A stretch of 64,000 bases of DNA from Leptospira perdikensis (GCF_004769575.1 NZ_RQGA01000013.1:1-64000), one strand, 5' to 3'; positions 55,240 through 64,000 are shown, counted from the stretch's first letter. The notes: generated by a model from the sequence alone, not told the origin. Numbers and translations: made by a program.

Positions 55240-56572
55240 AACACTTTCCTAAATTTCGTAAATAAGTAGCCTCTGCTAAACTCAGATCCCTTTTACCCAA
55301 TAAATGATTTTTTTCTCGATTGATTAAATCGTTTTCGATGATGTCCCAATTTTCAAAACTAATCAGACCATTTGAGTATTGTGACCTTGCTATCATGGCA
55401 CGAATCTCAGATGCTTTATAAAATTCTGTTAACACAACCAATTGTTCGGATGCATTTTTAAAATTCAAATGTGACTGCTCCAAAGAAAAGGAAAGGGAGT
55501 TCTTTTTGGAATCTCTTGTATGAATGGATTTTTCATATTCGGTTTTTGCAATCTTTACATTATAATAATCCCGACCACCGTTAAACAATGGATAGGTTAA
55601 GTTCAATCCGAAACTATAATTTCGAGGTTTAGGTAACCAAACATCATCTTGTCTCGTCATGGTTGCACTTAGATTTAAATCAGGATAAAAACCGGCCTCC
55701 GCTACACCGATATTGGCCTGTGCGGCTCTTACTTTGGACTGCTCCGCCATGACAGATGGATGTGATTCTAACAGTGATTCCTTCTCTTTCTCTGAATACT
55801 TCTTTTCCATTACCGGTTCATAAACAAATTCTGAATTGATATTTATATCCAAACGATTGGCAATCACCCGTTCTACTTCATTCAAATTACTTTCAAAAAG
55901 TCGAAATGCCGAAGATACTTCAAACTCTGATTGTTTCACAAAGGATTCACTTAGTAAAAAACTACCTTTATGTTCCCGTCCCACTTCATATCGAAGTTTT
56001 ACTAAATCACGATTTTTAATCCTTCTTTCCTTGATTTTTTCGGAAAGTTGGTGAAGTTCTTTTGCATACAACATTTGAGCATAACCTGACTTCAATTCAA
56101 AACAAATCTTCAAACGAGAATCATGTAATGTTTGTTTTGCTGCCTGAAGTAATGCTTCTGTTTTATCGATTCCACTTTTATCTTTAAATCCAGCAAACAA
56201 GTTTTGATTAGTGCTAAGTCCAACCGAATAACGGTTGACTGCAGTTGGCCTGGATTCTCCTGAACTTGATGTTTGTGTTGAATTGGATCCTGCATTAGCC
56301 CCGCTGATTAAAGGATCATTTACAGTACCAGAGCCACTAAAGTTTGCAGATGACTGCCTTGCTGATGCCAGTACGTTCACTGTCGGTAAATATCCGGCAT
56401 AACTTTTTTCATTTTCAAAAAATGCTTTGTCATAATCGGCTTTAGCCGATAAAAATTCTGGATTGGATTGTAAGGCAGTTTGCCAAAGTTCTTTCACTTG
56501 GACCGGTTTTGCAGACAGAGTGATCAAACCAGAAAATGCAAAATGCATCAATATAATTCTACTCAACTTCAC
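55226..56572 (-). CDS. TolC-family outer-membrane channel
   Basis: The 448-residue protein has a signal peptide (about 1-22) and two TolC/OEP repeats of long helices. The first holds 'LWQTALQSNPEFLSAKADYDKA' type sequence and the second 'HPSVMAEQSKVRAAQANIGVAEAGFYPDLN' (as the family pattern). A Ser/Asn/Gly-rich stretch at about 75-110 is probably a surface loop. It is the exit duct of the MacA-MacB pump encoded after it. It is distinct from the TolC of the RND operon at 2-1330. Confidence 0.9.
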   Translation of the reverse strand: MKLSRIILMHFAFSGLITLSAKPVQVKELWQTALQSNPEFLSAKADYDKAFFENEKSYAGYLPTVNVLASARQSSANFSGSGTVNDPLISGANAGSNSTQTSSSGESRPTAVNRYSVGLSTNQNLFAGFKDKSGIDKTEALLQAAKQTLHDSRLKICFELKSGYAQMLYAKELHQLSEKIKERRIKNRDLVKLRYEVGREHKGSFLLSESFVKQSEFEVSSAFRLFESNLNEVERVIANRLDININSEFVYEPVMEKKYSEKEKESLLESHPSVMAEQSKVRAAQANIGVAEAGFYPDLNLSATMTRQDDVWLPKPRNYSFGLNLTYPLFNGGRDYYNVKIAKTEYEKSIHTRDSKKNSLSFSLEQSHLNFKNASEQLVVLTEFYKASEIRAMIARSQYSNGLISFENWDIIENDLINREKNHLLGKRDLSLAEATYLRNLGKCFDED

Positions 56573-56632
56573 TATATACTAAACCTAAGTTTGATAGGAA
56601 AAGTTCCCAAGGTTTCACAGTTTTGAAAAAAA
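56573..56632 (-). promoter_or_regulatory. Gap upstream of the TolC-MacAB operon
   Basis: The 60-bp gap contains AAACCT (56581-56586) inverted as AGGTTT (56610-56615) and an inner GGAA-AAG-TTCC (56597-56607). These could be operator elements for the operon's TetR regulator. They are short, and no good promoter is visible. Confidence 0.25.
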
Positions 56633-57568
56633 TTACCAACTTCCAGAACTACCTCCTCCTCCAAAACTTCCACCGCCACCACTGAATCCACCGGACCGAG
56701 AACTCCCACTACTTGACCAACCACTGCCACTAGAACTTCCGAAAGATCCTCCGAAACTTCCTTTCTTCATTCGCATCCTACCATGAGGAGTTAATAAATG
56801 ATATAGTTTATAGATCCCAACTCCAACTGCATAAATTAAAAATACAGAGGCTCCGATATTTGCTCCATGAATGGCAGTCGGAAACAAACTCCAAAAAGGA
56901 AACAAAAAGAAATAAATAAACCAACCAATATAGGGGGTGTTAGCTGCTACATAAGTAAAAATTCCGAGCACAAACAAAACAAAAATGGAGACAAAAATTT
57001 TAATCGGTAAGGGAATTTCCTCCTGCCCCATCGATAGTTCTCCCAAAAAAGACAAAGGACCTAAATGAGAAAAATCTTCAGCAGGGGGAACCGTATAAGT
57101 TCCATCAATTCCAGCAAGGATCGCATTCACTCCATTTTGAATCCCTGATTTATAGTCTCCTTTTTTGAAGTAGGGTTTGATTTCCTCTTCTATGATATGA
57201 TGGCAAAGAACATCTGTTAAATTTCCTTCGAGTCCATACCCAACTTCGATTCTTAACTTTCTATCATCCAAAGCAATTAATAACAAAACACCATTATCTT
57301 TTTTTCTTTGCCCCAACTTCCAGGTTTCTGCAACCTTCATAGAGTATTCTTCCAGAATTTCACCTTCTAAAGAAGAAACCACAAGAACAACAACCTGGTT
57401 ACTAGTTTTACTCTCATGATCTTTCAGTTGTCTTTCTAGAGCAGATATGAAACCGGCATCCAAAGTCCAAGTTTCATCCATAACTCGTGCTTTTAAAGTA
57501 GGTATATCTTTGGCTTGGATAAAAATGGGGAATAAAAAAAGAAGAGAAAAAACCAATATCCTTTGCAT
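56633..57568 (-). CDS. TPM-domain membrane protein (YgcG family)
   Basis: The 311-residue protein has a signal peptide (to about 19) and a TPM domain (about 25-155) with 'VVVLVVSSLEGEILEEYS', 'NGVLLLIALDDRKLRIEVGYGLEG' and the 'IIEEEIKPYFKKGDY' ending (family pattern). Two or three membrane helices lie at about 185-260, and a Gly/Ser-rich tail ends in Trp. TPM proteins are linked to photosystem repair in plants and to membrane stress in bacteria; the exact function is open. It lies 48 bp after the SulP gene and 60 bp before the TolC gene. Confidence 0.88.
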   Translation of the reverse strand: MQRILVFSLLFLFPIFIQAKDIPTLKARVMDETWTLDAGFISALERQLKDHESKTSNQVVVLVVSSLEGEILEEYSMKVAETWKLGQRKKDNGVLLLIALDDRKLRIEVGYGLEGNLTDVLCHHIIEEEIKPYFKKGDYKSGIQNGVNAILAGIDGTYTVPPAEDFSHLGPLSFLGELSMGQEEIPLPIKIFVSIFVLFVLGIFTYVAANTPYIGWFIYFFLFPFWSLFPTAIHGANIGASVFLIYAVGVGIYKLYHLLTPHGRMRMKKGSFGGSFGSSSGSGWSSSGSSRSGGFSGGGGSFGGGGSSGSW

Positions 57569-57616
57569 ACTAGGATATTGATTTTAAAACACTCAGTTAC
57601 AAGAATTTTTTTTGGA

Positions 57617-59227
57617 CTACTTGTTGATTCGAGTCGCCCCGTAATAAGCAGAGATAGGTTTTAAGTCTTCAAAACCTATCAAATTTACAACTCCACCTCG
57701 TTCTTCATAATCCCGTTTAAAACTTTGCAAAAATTCGATGGCCGAAAAACCAATCATTTCCACTTTTTTATCAAACTTAAGATCAACTCGTTCCCCAGGT
57801 GTGATTTTTCTGAGTAATAATTTTAATGAAATCATATTTGAAAACAACAAAGCATGTTTCACGTACAATTCATGAATTTTATTTTCTGATTTAACAGTGA
57901 TATCAGCAACAAAAATATAACGAAGTGGAACTCCAAAATAAATTTGAATCAAAATGGCAGTCACAATACCACAGAAAACGCCAACTAACAAGTCTTCTAC
58001 GATTGTAATTACAACAGTTACCAAAAAAATAACAATTTGATCCCAACCCTTTTCATAGGTTTCTTTGAAAACATGGGGGGATGCCAATCGAAGTCCCACC
58101 ATAATCAGAATTCCGGCAAGTGATGCGAGAGGAATCCTATGAATCAATCCAGGTAAAAGCAAAATGAAAAAGAATAAAAAGAGTCCATGAAAGAAATTGG
58201 ACCATCTAGTTTTGGCACCGTTCTCCATATTGGCAGAGGAACGAACTACCTCTGCAATGATTGGTAATCCTCCAATCCATCCTAAGAAAAAGTTACCGGC
58301 ACCTTTTGCGACCAACTCACGATCCATATTCGATTTACGGCGATAAGGATCTGTATTATCAACGGCAGTTGCAGTTAACAAAGATTCGATACTCGCAATA
58401 AGAGCAATGGTAATTACCATTACCCAAAAAACTCCATCCTTCCAGCGAGAAAAATCAGGAAAAGAAATCCCATCATAAATATGGGCCGGTAGGTTTACTA
58501 ATTTTTCTGGACCAATTTTATAAGTATGATCGAGCAAAGTATAGGAATGTTCATCAGCTAAATCAAAAACAACTCCAAGGACAATACCGATTAACACTGC
58601 AACTAGCGGCGCCGGTAATTTTTTTATGAGAGGATTTTTGATTTTCGCTAGGACCGCAATAATAACAATCGCAGAGATCCCGATGATGGCAACTTCCGGA
58701 TTCACTAAAGAAAAACTAAAAGGAATTTCCCAAAGTAATCCCCCGATGGTTTTTGCTTTAGGAGTGATCCCAAGTGCCACATAAAACTGTTTGGAAATAA
58801 TAATAATTCCAATGGCCGCCATCATTCCATGTACGACTGATATAGGAAAATAAACGGTTAAATTCCCTGCCTTCACTAATCCGAGGACTATCTGAATTGC
58901 ACCAGCAATTACGATGGCCGCAAGAGTTAACTCAAACCCAAGTTTTGCATCCCCACCACCTAATACCATAATTGAGTTGAGAACTACAGCGATGAGTCCG
59001 GCTGCTGGACCATTGATGGTAAGATGAGAACCACTAAGTAATGAACCTATAATTCCACCCACAATTCCGGAAAAAATCCCAGCCATCGGTGGGGCCCCTG
59101 ATGCAAGTGAGATACCCAAACAAAGGGGCAACGCAATGAGAAACACAATAAAACCGGACAAAATGTCCGATCGCCAATTTTCCTTTAACCCGGGTAACCA
59201 ATCTTTTGGTTTGTTTTCATTGTTCAT
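57617..59227 (-). CDS. SulP-family anion (bicarbonate/sulfate) transporter
   Basis: The 536-residue protein has the SulP core of about 10-14 membrane helices (residues 20-425), with 'DILSGFIVFLIALPLCLGISLASG' and 'LSGSHLTINGPAAGLIAVV' at the substrate site, and a C-terminal STAS-like domain (about 445-530). BicA-like SulP members import bicarbonate with Na+. The neighbouring SbtA-like permease makes bicarbonate the best guess, but sulfate is possible. It is 17 bp downstream of the membrane-bound AraC regulator, so they form an operon. Confidence 0.9.
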   Translation of the reverse strand: MNNENKPKDWLPGLKENWRSDILSGFIVFLIALPLCLGISLASGAPPMAGIFSGIVGGIIGSLLSGSHLTINGPAAGLIAVVLNSIMVLGGGDAKLGFELTLAAIVIAGAIQIVLGLVKAGNLTVYFPISVVHGMMAAIGIIIISKQFYVALGITPKAKTIGGLLWEIPFSFSLVNPEVAIIGISAIVIIAVLAKIKNPLIKKLPAPLVAVLIGIVLGVVFDLADEHSYTLLDHTYKIGPEKLVNLPAHIYDGISFPDFSRWKDGVFWVMVITIALIASIESLLTATAVDNTDPYRRKSNMDRELVAKGAGNFFLGWIGGLPIIAEVVRSSANMENGAKTRWSNFFHGLFLFFFILLLPGLIHRIPLASLAGILIMVGLRLASPHVFKETYEKGWDQIVIFLVTVVITIVEDLLVGVFCGIVTAILIQIYFGVPLRYIFVADITVKSENKIHELYVKHALLFSNMISLKLLLRKITPGERVDLKFDKKVEMIGFSAIEFLQSFKRDYEERGGVVNLIGFEDLKPISAYYGATRINK

Positions 59228-59244
59228 GGGAATGTCCTCTTAAT

Positions 59245-60822
59245 CTAACTATCTATATATGGCTTCTTGGTTTTTCGAAATTGGTTTGGGTTTACACCGG
59301 ATTGTTTTTTGAATTCAAGATAAAACGCGGACCTGGATCCAAAACCTGAAAGTTTCCCAACCTCAGCAACATTGAGTTCTGGTCTTTCGCTCAGGATCAC
59401 CATGGCCTCTTTAATTCTATATTGGTTCAGTAAAGATGGAAAATTAAAATTATACTCAGAGTTAATCAGTTCGCTTAATTGGTGATAAGAAAGTCCCATT
59501 TTAAAAGCGATAAGTTCCTCATTACAATTTGGATCCAAATATATCTTCTCGGCAGCTAACAAAGATTCTAGTTTATTTCTAAATTCTGTTTTATCTAATT
59601 TTGTTGTGACAGATCTATATCTTGTTTTTGACTTATCTCGTTTTTCATAATTTCGCAAAAACAAAAAAGAACCTGCTGTCAGAAAAGGTAGATAGAATAC
59701 AGCTGCATAAATGAAAAATGGTTGGTATGGATAAAAATCAAAATGAAACAATGTTTTCAAAAATACAGAGAACAGGAAAAAAAACCAACCTAATACATAT
59801 GCTCTTGCATCGCTTTCTTGTTTCGATAATAAAAAATTATGAGTTTTGAATAAATAATATGCTGCCGTTCCAAAAATAGATAGAACTAGAAAAATTCTAA
59901 ATTCATATACACGCGAAAATAACGGAACGAGTAAATACAAGAACCCCGCAAACCCCGAGATCCAAAACAAAATTTGTTTTGAAAAACGATTTCCAACAAA
60001 CTGATCAAAGGTGGCGAGATAAACAAAAAACACAAAATGGTTAATTGATAAAAACAAATAATAAGAATGTGTAACTAATTTATTTGAGTTTCCCAAAAGG
60101 GAAGCAAACTCCTTTCCGTGAACAGAATACACAAGAAGGAAAAACATAATAAAATGAGTTAAAATTGCAATGTAGATCTTTTCTTTTGATTTGAGATATT
60201 CGGAGATAGCCCATCCAAAAGAAACAATCCCTACCATGGAAAAAAATAAAAATGTTAAGAATCGAAATAAAACAATGGAGCGATAACTTGCCGAAGAAAC
60301 AGTTCGAATGGGAAAGTTTAAATCTTCGTTGGAAACAAGGTAAATATAAAAGTAACGACTTTCCTTAGCCTTTAGGGTTACATTAAAATGTGGGAACGGG
60401 GAAAGTAAACCCATCCAATCTTCCCAGACATAACCACTATAAGAATCTACAATTTCCCCATCTTCCCCCTCCGAACAAAGTTCCACAAAGGGAATGTTGA
60501 TCCATTGGATGAGGATGCTGAAAAAACTGTCGGCAACAGCTTCATTCTTTAGTTCAAACCGAACCCACTGTCCCCCGACTTCGCGTTTTCCTCTCATGGA
60601 ATCGGCACTTCGGTTGTCCATCCAGACCAAACTCCGTAAAGATTGGATGGATTCGTGACTGCATTTTCTTGGAATTTCTGTCCTATGGGGTACCAAAAAT
60701 TGGACATCCTGACTTATGTTCCGTCCATAGAAACTTTCCGGTTTCCATAGGCATCCCCCCAACCCTATCAGGATTGCCATAAAAAGGGGGATTTGGGCCA
60801 TTCGTTTCATCAGAAACACCAA
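59245..60822 (-). CDS. Membrane-bound AraC regulator with 7TM sensor module
   Basis: The 525-residue protein has a leader and a possible lipobox (Leu-Gly-Gly-Cys, about residue 24). A periplasmic 7TMR-DISMED2-like sensor spans about 30-185, seven membrane helices about 190-400, and a cytoplasmic AraC-type HTH about 420-520 ('EELIAFKMGLSYHQLSELINSE', 'VAEVGKLSGFGSRSAFYLEFKK' in the family pattern). It can sense a periplasmic signal and act directly on DNA. It lies upstream of SulP and diverges from sbtA, so it is probably their shared regulator. Met1 or Met5 may be the start. Confidence 0.88.
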   Translation of the reverse strand: MVFLMKRMAQIPLFMAILIGLGGCLWKPESFYGRNISQDVQFLVPHRTEIPRKCSHESIQSLRSLVWMDNRSADSMRGKREVGGQWVRFELKNEAVADSFFSILIQWINIPFVELCSEGEDGEIVDSYSGYVWEDWMGLLSPFPHFNVTLKAKESRYFYIYLVSNEDLNFPIRTVSSASYRSIVLFRFLTFLFFSMVGIVSFGWAISEYLKSKEKIYIAILTHFIMFFLLVYSVHGKEFASLLGNSNKLVTHSYYLFLSINHFVFFVYLATFDQFVGNRFSKQILFWISGFAGFLYLLVPLFSRVYEFRIFLVLSIFGTAAYYLFKTHNFLLSKQESDARAYVLGWFFFLFSVFLKTLFHFDFYPYQPFFIYAAVFYLPFLTAGSFLFLRNYEKRDKSKTRYRSVTTKLDKTEFRNKLESLLAAEKIYLDPNCNEELIAFKMGLSYHQLSELINSEYNFNFPSLLNQYRIKEAMVILSERPELNVAEVGKLSGFGSRSAFYLEFKKQSGVNPNQFRKTKKPYIDS

Positions 60823-60954
60823 TCTTCCCTAATTCAACCGCCGAGAAAGCGATTTCGAAGTTTGAGGGAATTTGAAACGAGTTATTTTTTGTCCAATTTT
60901 ATGATATTGGACAAAATAGGTGTCTTAAATGATGACAAATAGAGGGTAGAAATT
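60823..60954. promoter_or_regulatory. Divergent control region with 11-bp-arm palindrome
   Basis: TTTTGTCCAAT (60887-60897) is perfectly inverted as ATTGGACAAAA (60906-60916) with an 8-bp spacer. TTGTCC (60889-60894) and CAAAAT (60912-60917) are 17 bp apart and could be a plus-strand promoter; the symmetry offers a similar minus-strand promoter. A GAGGG site precedes sbtA. This is probably the operator/promoter of the bicarbonate module. Confidence 0.55.
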
Positions 60955-61941
60955 ATGGATTTCCACGCAGCACTCAACAACATCTTAAACCCACCGGTAC
61001 TCTTTTTCTTTTTAGGAATGGGCGTCGTATTTTTTAAATCAGATCTACGGATCACAGAAGGAGTCTCTAAATTCCTTTCTTTGTATCTTTTGTTCTCAAT
61101 CGGCTTCAAAGGGGGACATGAACTATTCAAATCTCCATTTGCAGAGGAACATATGATGACTCTCATTGCCTGTATGTTTATGGCATGTTTTGTTCCTGTT
61201 TACTCTTACTTCATCTTTAGAGCCAAATTGGATCATGCCAACTCGGCAGCACTTGCAGGAAGTTTTGGATCCATTAGTGCTGTGACCTTTGTAACTGCAG
61301 GAGCTTTCCTCCATAGTTATGGATATGAATACCAAGGATTCATTGTTGCAGGTATGGCTCTTATGGAATCACCAGCAATTGTACTTGCCGTGATCATTGA
61401 TCGATTGGGCAAAAGGAAAAGTAATCAAAATCTCAATGAAAGGATCCAATGGAAACATTTACTCCATGAAGCTTTCTTTAGTTCCTCAGTTTACATTTTG
61501 ATCGGAGCACTCATTGTAGGTTATTTGTCTGGTGAGTCCGGATGGAATACAACAAAACCGTTTACAGAAGATATTTTCAAAGGATTACTCACTTTCTTCT
61601 TATTGGATAAAGGAATCGATGCGGCAAGACAGATGCGTGAGCTAAAAAAAGTAGGGTTTTTTCTCATTGGATCGGCCCTCATCATCATGCTCATCAACAT
61701 CGTGATTGCCATCCTGCTCACAAAAATCATTCAAATGCAAATCGGTGATGCTCTAATGTTTGTGGTTTTATGTGCCTCTGCATCATACATTGCAGTACCG
61801 GCAGCAATGAAAGATTCTATCCCAGAAGCTAACCCCAGTATCTATTTAACGGTTGCTTTATCGATTGTATTTCCTATCAACATAATCGTAGGAATCCCTT
61901 TATACTTTTACATACTAAAAGTCATTGCAGGAACCACTTAA
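60955..61941 (+). CDS. sbtA: SbtA-like sodium-dependent bicarbonate permease
   Basis: The 328-residue protein has about ten membrane helices and the SbtA pattern: 'NNILNPPVLFFFLGMGVVFFKSDL' near the start, 'GFKGGHEL', 'GSFGSISAVTFVTAGAFLH' in the substrate region and 'CASASYIAVPAAMKDSIPEANPSIY' late (family pattern). SbtA imports bicarbonate with Na+; in cyanobacteria it is part of the carbon-concentrating system. Here it may supply bicarbonate for carboxylases. The cytoplasmic loop at about 160-170 is short. No SbtB regulator is adjacent. A porin follows 37 bp downstream. Confidence 0.9.
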   Translation: MDFHAALNNILNPPVLFFFLGMGVVFFKSDLRITEGVSKFLSLYLLFSIGFKGGHELFKSPFAEEHMMTLIACMFMACFVPVYSYFIFRAKLDHANSAALAGSFGSISAVTFVTAGAFLHSYGYEYQGFIVAGMALMESPAIVLAVIIDRLGKRKSNQNLNERIQWKHLLHEAFFSSSVYILIGALIVGYLSGESGWNTTKPFTEDIFKGLLTFFLLDKGIDAARQMRELKKVGFFLIGSALIIMLINIVIAILLTKIIQMQIGDALMFVVLCASASYIAVPAAMKDSIPEANPSIYLTVALSIVFPINIIVGIPLYFYILKVIAGTT

Positions 61942-61978
61942 GTAAATTAAACATTTGTTATAGAAAAGGAGATACTTC

Positions 61979-63823
61979 ATGTATATTTCAAAAGGATATT
62001 TCTATTTTCTATTGTTAGCGGTAATGATGCCGCTAACAATTACAACGGCTGCTCCAACAGAAACAGAAAATGTTCCAACCGCAGCCACAACCCAAGAAAT
62101 CAAACCCTATGTTTCTTCCATGAAAGAAAAGGGAATCGATCCAGAATACAACCGTCATATGTTTGTGGAGCCGGAATTATCCAAACATTCCGCTACTTCT
62201 GGCCAATTTTGGTTGAACGATGTATTACGTTTCGGAATGTATTTGCGACCTAGACAAGAAGCAAGATACAATATGGATTTTAATGCATCTGACAAAGGTT
62301 ATACCGACAGAACGGTTCAAACTTCCTCTATATATTTTATCTTTGACCCTAGTCCCTATGTACAAGCAAAAGTAACTCTCCAAGATGCTCGTGTTTGGGG
62401 AGGGGAATCACCTGCCTCCACTGGCGACATCCGTGCTAATTTTTTTAACAACACTGCGGATATTTATTCCAAAAACCAAACCAATGCCGTTTCCCAAAAC
62501 CAAACGGGAATCAGAGAAGCATTTTTAACCTTGAACCAACTGCCTTTACGTTCCAAATTACAAATTGGACGACAAATTTGGGCGTATGGCGACCAACGAA
62601 TGATAGGTGGCGGGAACTGGACAGTTAACGGTCTCTCCTTTGATGGAGCAAGACTCATGTTCAACTATGACAATTTCAAAATCCATTTTCTCATGGCAAG
62701 GCCGTATTGGACACAAAGCGGAACCAATGGTGTTGTATCCGCAAACGATCCCAAACTCAATTCAGCAGCAACAGGTACAGACACCACCTTACTTGGAACC
62801 TATAATAGTTTTACCATCCCTGATTGGTTTACCTTGGATCTTTATAGTTTGGGAGTGGTTCGTAAATGGAAAAAAAATCCGGTGAATCCGATAACAGGAC
62901 TTCCTGAATCTTCGAATGATGATCCGCAGGCCATGAACCGAAGTAGACAAAACCAAAACTTGGTCACCACTGGATTCCGGCTTACCAATAGAACCAAGGG
63001 AAATTTCCTGCCAGAAGGAAAGTCTTGGGATTTTACATGGGAATCAGCCTTCCAAACAGGCACTAGTGGACGACGAATCCAAGACCCTTATTTAAAAGAA
63101 TACCTCCCAAATGAATATGATAACTCAAGAACCGAAAGAGAAAGGTATACAGGCCAAATGCATGTTTTCCAAACAGGATATACTTTCTTCAAAAAACTCA
63201 GGTTAGGTGGTCAGGTTTTATATGCATCTGGTGACAAAAATAGAGCTGATGCTTCTGTCTCTACCTTCCAAACCCTGGCCAATCCAAGATTTGGAGTGAT
63301 TCCCTACTTTAATAGTGTGGCAGGAATTTCAGAAAACATCAACGCACAAAACTTATATTCAAAATCTGTGAGTATCAGTTATAAAACAGATACTTGGGGT
63401 GAATTCCAAGTTACTTATTTCCAAAATGATAAGGCAGAAAAACAAGATGCATGGTATGCTATCAGTGGTGCAGCCAACTCCACAAGTTCCCTAGGTGAAA
63501 AAAATCCTTACCCAGTATCAGCTGACAAAGGTAGTACGGAAAACTATTCCAATAATTCCTATTCCTCTCCTTATGCACTGGGCAAACGAATTTATACTGA
63601 AGTGGACTTAACTTGGCATGGGCAAATCAATGATTTTGTTTCTTTATGGATGGGTTTTGGGTATTTGAATGCAGGAGATTCTGTCCGCAACTATCGAAAT
63701 AGCAAAATTCAATACAATGCCACCACTCAGTCCTTTGAGTGGAACCAAAATTACTTACAAGGGAAAAACCAACTGGCAAAGGATGCTTATATGGCCTATG
63801 CCCAAATCAACGCTGCTTTTTAA
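61979..63823 (+). CDS. Outer-membrane porin, alginate-export-like
   Basis: The 614-residue protein has a signal peptide (to about 26), a short periplasmic segment and a beta barrel. Strand patterns such as 'MYLRPRQEARYNMDFN', 'FIFDPSPYVQAKVTLQDARVW', 'LPLRSKLQIGRQIWAYGDQRMIGGGNW' and a terminal Phe ('AQINAAF') resemble the alginate-export porin family. An AAGGAGA site precedes the ATG. It is probably co-transcribed with sbtA and may let bicarbonate or a carbohydrate cross the outer membrane. Confidence 0.82.
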   Translation: MYISKGYFYFLLLAVMMPLTITTAAPTETENVPTAATTQEIKPYVSSMKEKGIDPEYNRHMFVEPELSKHSATSGQFWLNDVLRFGMYLRPRQEARYNMDFNASDKGYTDRTVQTSSIYFIFDPSPYVQAKVTLQDARVWGGESPASTGDIRANFFNNTADIYSKNQTNAVSQNQTGIREAFLTLNQLPLRSKLQIGRQIWAYGDQRMIGGGNWTVNGLSFDGARLMFNYDNFKIHFLMARPYWTQSGTNGVVSANDPKLNSAATGTDTTLLGTYNSFTIPDWFTLDLYSLGVVRKWKKNPVNPITGLPESSNDDPQAMNRSRQNQNLVTTGFRLTNRTKGNFLPEGKSWDFTWESAFQTGTSGRRIQDPYLKEYLPNEYDNSRTERERYTGQMHVFQTGYTFFKKLRLGGQVLYASGDKNRADASVSTFQTLANPRFGVIPYFNSVAGISENINAQNLYSKSVSISYKTDTWGEFQVTYFQNDKAEKQDAWYAISGAANSTSSLGEKNPYPVSADKGSTENYSNNSYSSPYALGKRIYTEVDLTWHGQINDFVSLWMGFGYLNAGDSVRNYRNSKIQYNATTQSFEWNQNYLQGKNQLAKDAYMAYAQINAAF

Positions 63824-63843
63824 GAAAAACGTTCGATTTTTGT

Positions 63844-63885
63844 ATGGATTTGAATACTATGGAGGACAGATTGATTCAAATCCAT
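63844..63885. promoter_or_regulatory. Twelve-base-arm inverted repeat over the TetR start
   Basis: ATGGATTTGAAT (63844-63855) is perfectly inverted as ATTCAAATCCAT (63874-63885) with an 18-bp spacer. The spacer holds GGAGGA (63861-63866), and the right arm includes the first two bases of ATG 63884. It may be an autoregulatory operator or an mRNA hairpin with the ribosome site in its loop. Confidence 0.5.
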
Positions 63886-64000
63886 GTTGGAAGCTTCAAA
63901 CAAACAAAGACGGATTCGAAATAGCCTCTCTCGTGAGGAAATTAGAGACGTCTCCCTGCTAATTTTAAAAGAGGAGGGGCTGGAAGGTCTTTCCATGCGA
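63884..64000 (+). CDS. TetR-family regulator (3' part outside window)
   Basis: Only 39 codons are visible. After a basic leader (SNKQRRIRN) comes 'LSREEIRDVSLLILKEEGLEGLSMR', the start of a TetR DNA-binding domain. ATG 63884 is the first in-frame start after a TGA at 63872-63874. The GGAGGA at 63861-63866 is 17 bp upstream, longer than usual. It follows the porin on the same strand and may regulate it or a gene beyond the window. Confidence 0.7.
   Translation, partial: MLEASNKQRRIRNSLSREEIRDVSLLILKEEGLEGLSMR

Noticed and set aside
1..64000. tRNA, rRNA, insertion sequences or prophage genes
   Set aside because: No cloverleaf-like sequences, transposase motifs, terminal repeats or phage structural genes were seen on either strand.

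Overview
The window looks like a chromosomal segment of a spirochaete of the genus Leptospira, most likely a saprophytic or low-virulence lineage. This rests on a moderately low GC content judged by eye, many lipoproteins with spirochaete-style lipoboxes ending in Phe/Ser/Gly-x-Cys, typical Leptospira lipoprotein starts such as Cys-Lys-Leu-x-x-Asn-Asn-Pro, and the abundance of 7TM-type signalling proteins. No rRNA, tRNA, insertion sequence, prophage or CRISPR array was seen. The genus is inferred; no database was searched.

Layout. 1-12430 (+): an AT-rich operon for a tripartite RND efflux system, with a TolC protein cut by the window edge, three lipoproteins, a polytopic membrane protein, an adaptor, an RND permease and a degenerate second RND protein. 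12599-16098 (+): two tandem paralogous 538-residue lipoproteins. 16242-19345: a DUF1304 protein with an ECF sigma factor, then a divergent AraC regulator and NmrA-like oxidoreductase. 19394-22049: a beta-propeller protein, a DUF5329 protein and a TetR regulator. 22046-30946 (-): an envelope operon of alpha-2-macroglobulin, PBP1C and a membrane sulfatase-fold enzyme. 31093-33949 (+): a small unknown protein and a hybrid histidine kinase. 33935-37126 (-): oxyR-ahpC-ahpF peroxide defence.

37219-47734 (+): a signalling and TonB island. A PP2C phosphatase and a LytTR regulator come first, then three small lipoproteins, a TonB-dependent receptor, a Cys-rich lipoprotein, ExbB/ExbD/TonB and a LytS-type kinase that plausibly pairs with the LytTR regulator. 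47712-51641 (-): a copper-redox operon with a cupredoxin/beta-helix/membrane fusion, a small membrane protein homologous to the tail of that fusion, a two-domain multicopper oxidase and a SCO1-type protein, behind a near-consensus promoter with a palindrome at the start site. This is the most promising little-described system here.

51719-56572 (-): a TolC-MacA-MacB efflux operon ending in a TetR gene. 56633-57568 (-): a TPM-domain protein. 57617-63823: a bicarbonate/anion module with a membrane-bound AraC regulator and SulP transporter on the minus strand, diverging from an SbtA-like bicarbonate permease and an outer-membrane porin on the plus strand across a large palindrome. 63884 to the end (+): the start of a TetR regulator whose start codon lies inside a 12-bp-arm inverted repeat.

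Functionally the window is dominated by the cell envelope: efflux, TonB uptake, wall repair, periplasmic copper chemistry and anion uptake, each next to a dedicated regulator.
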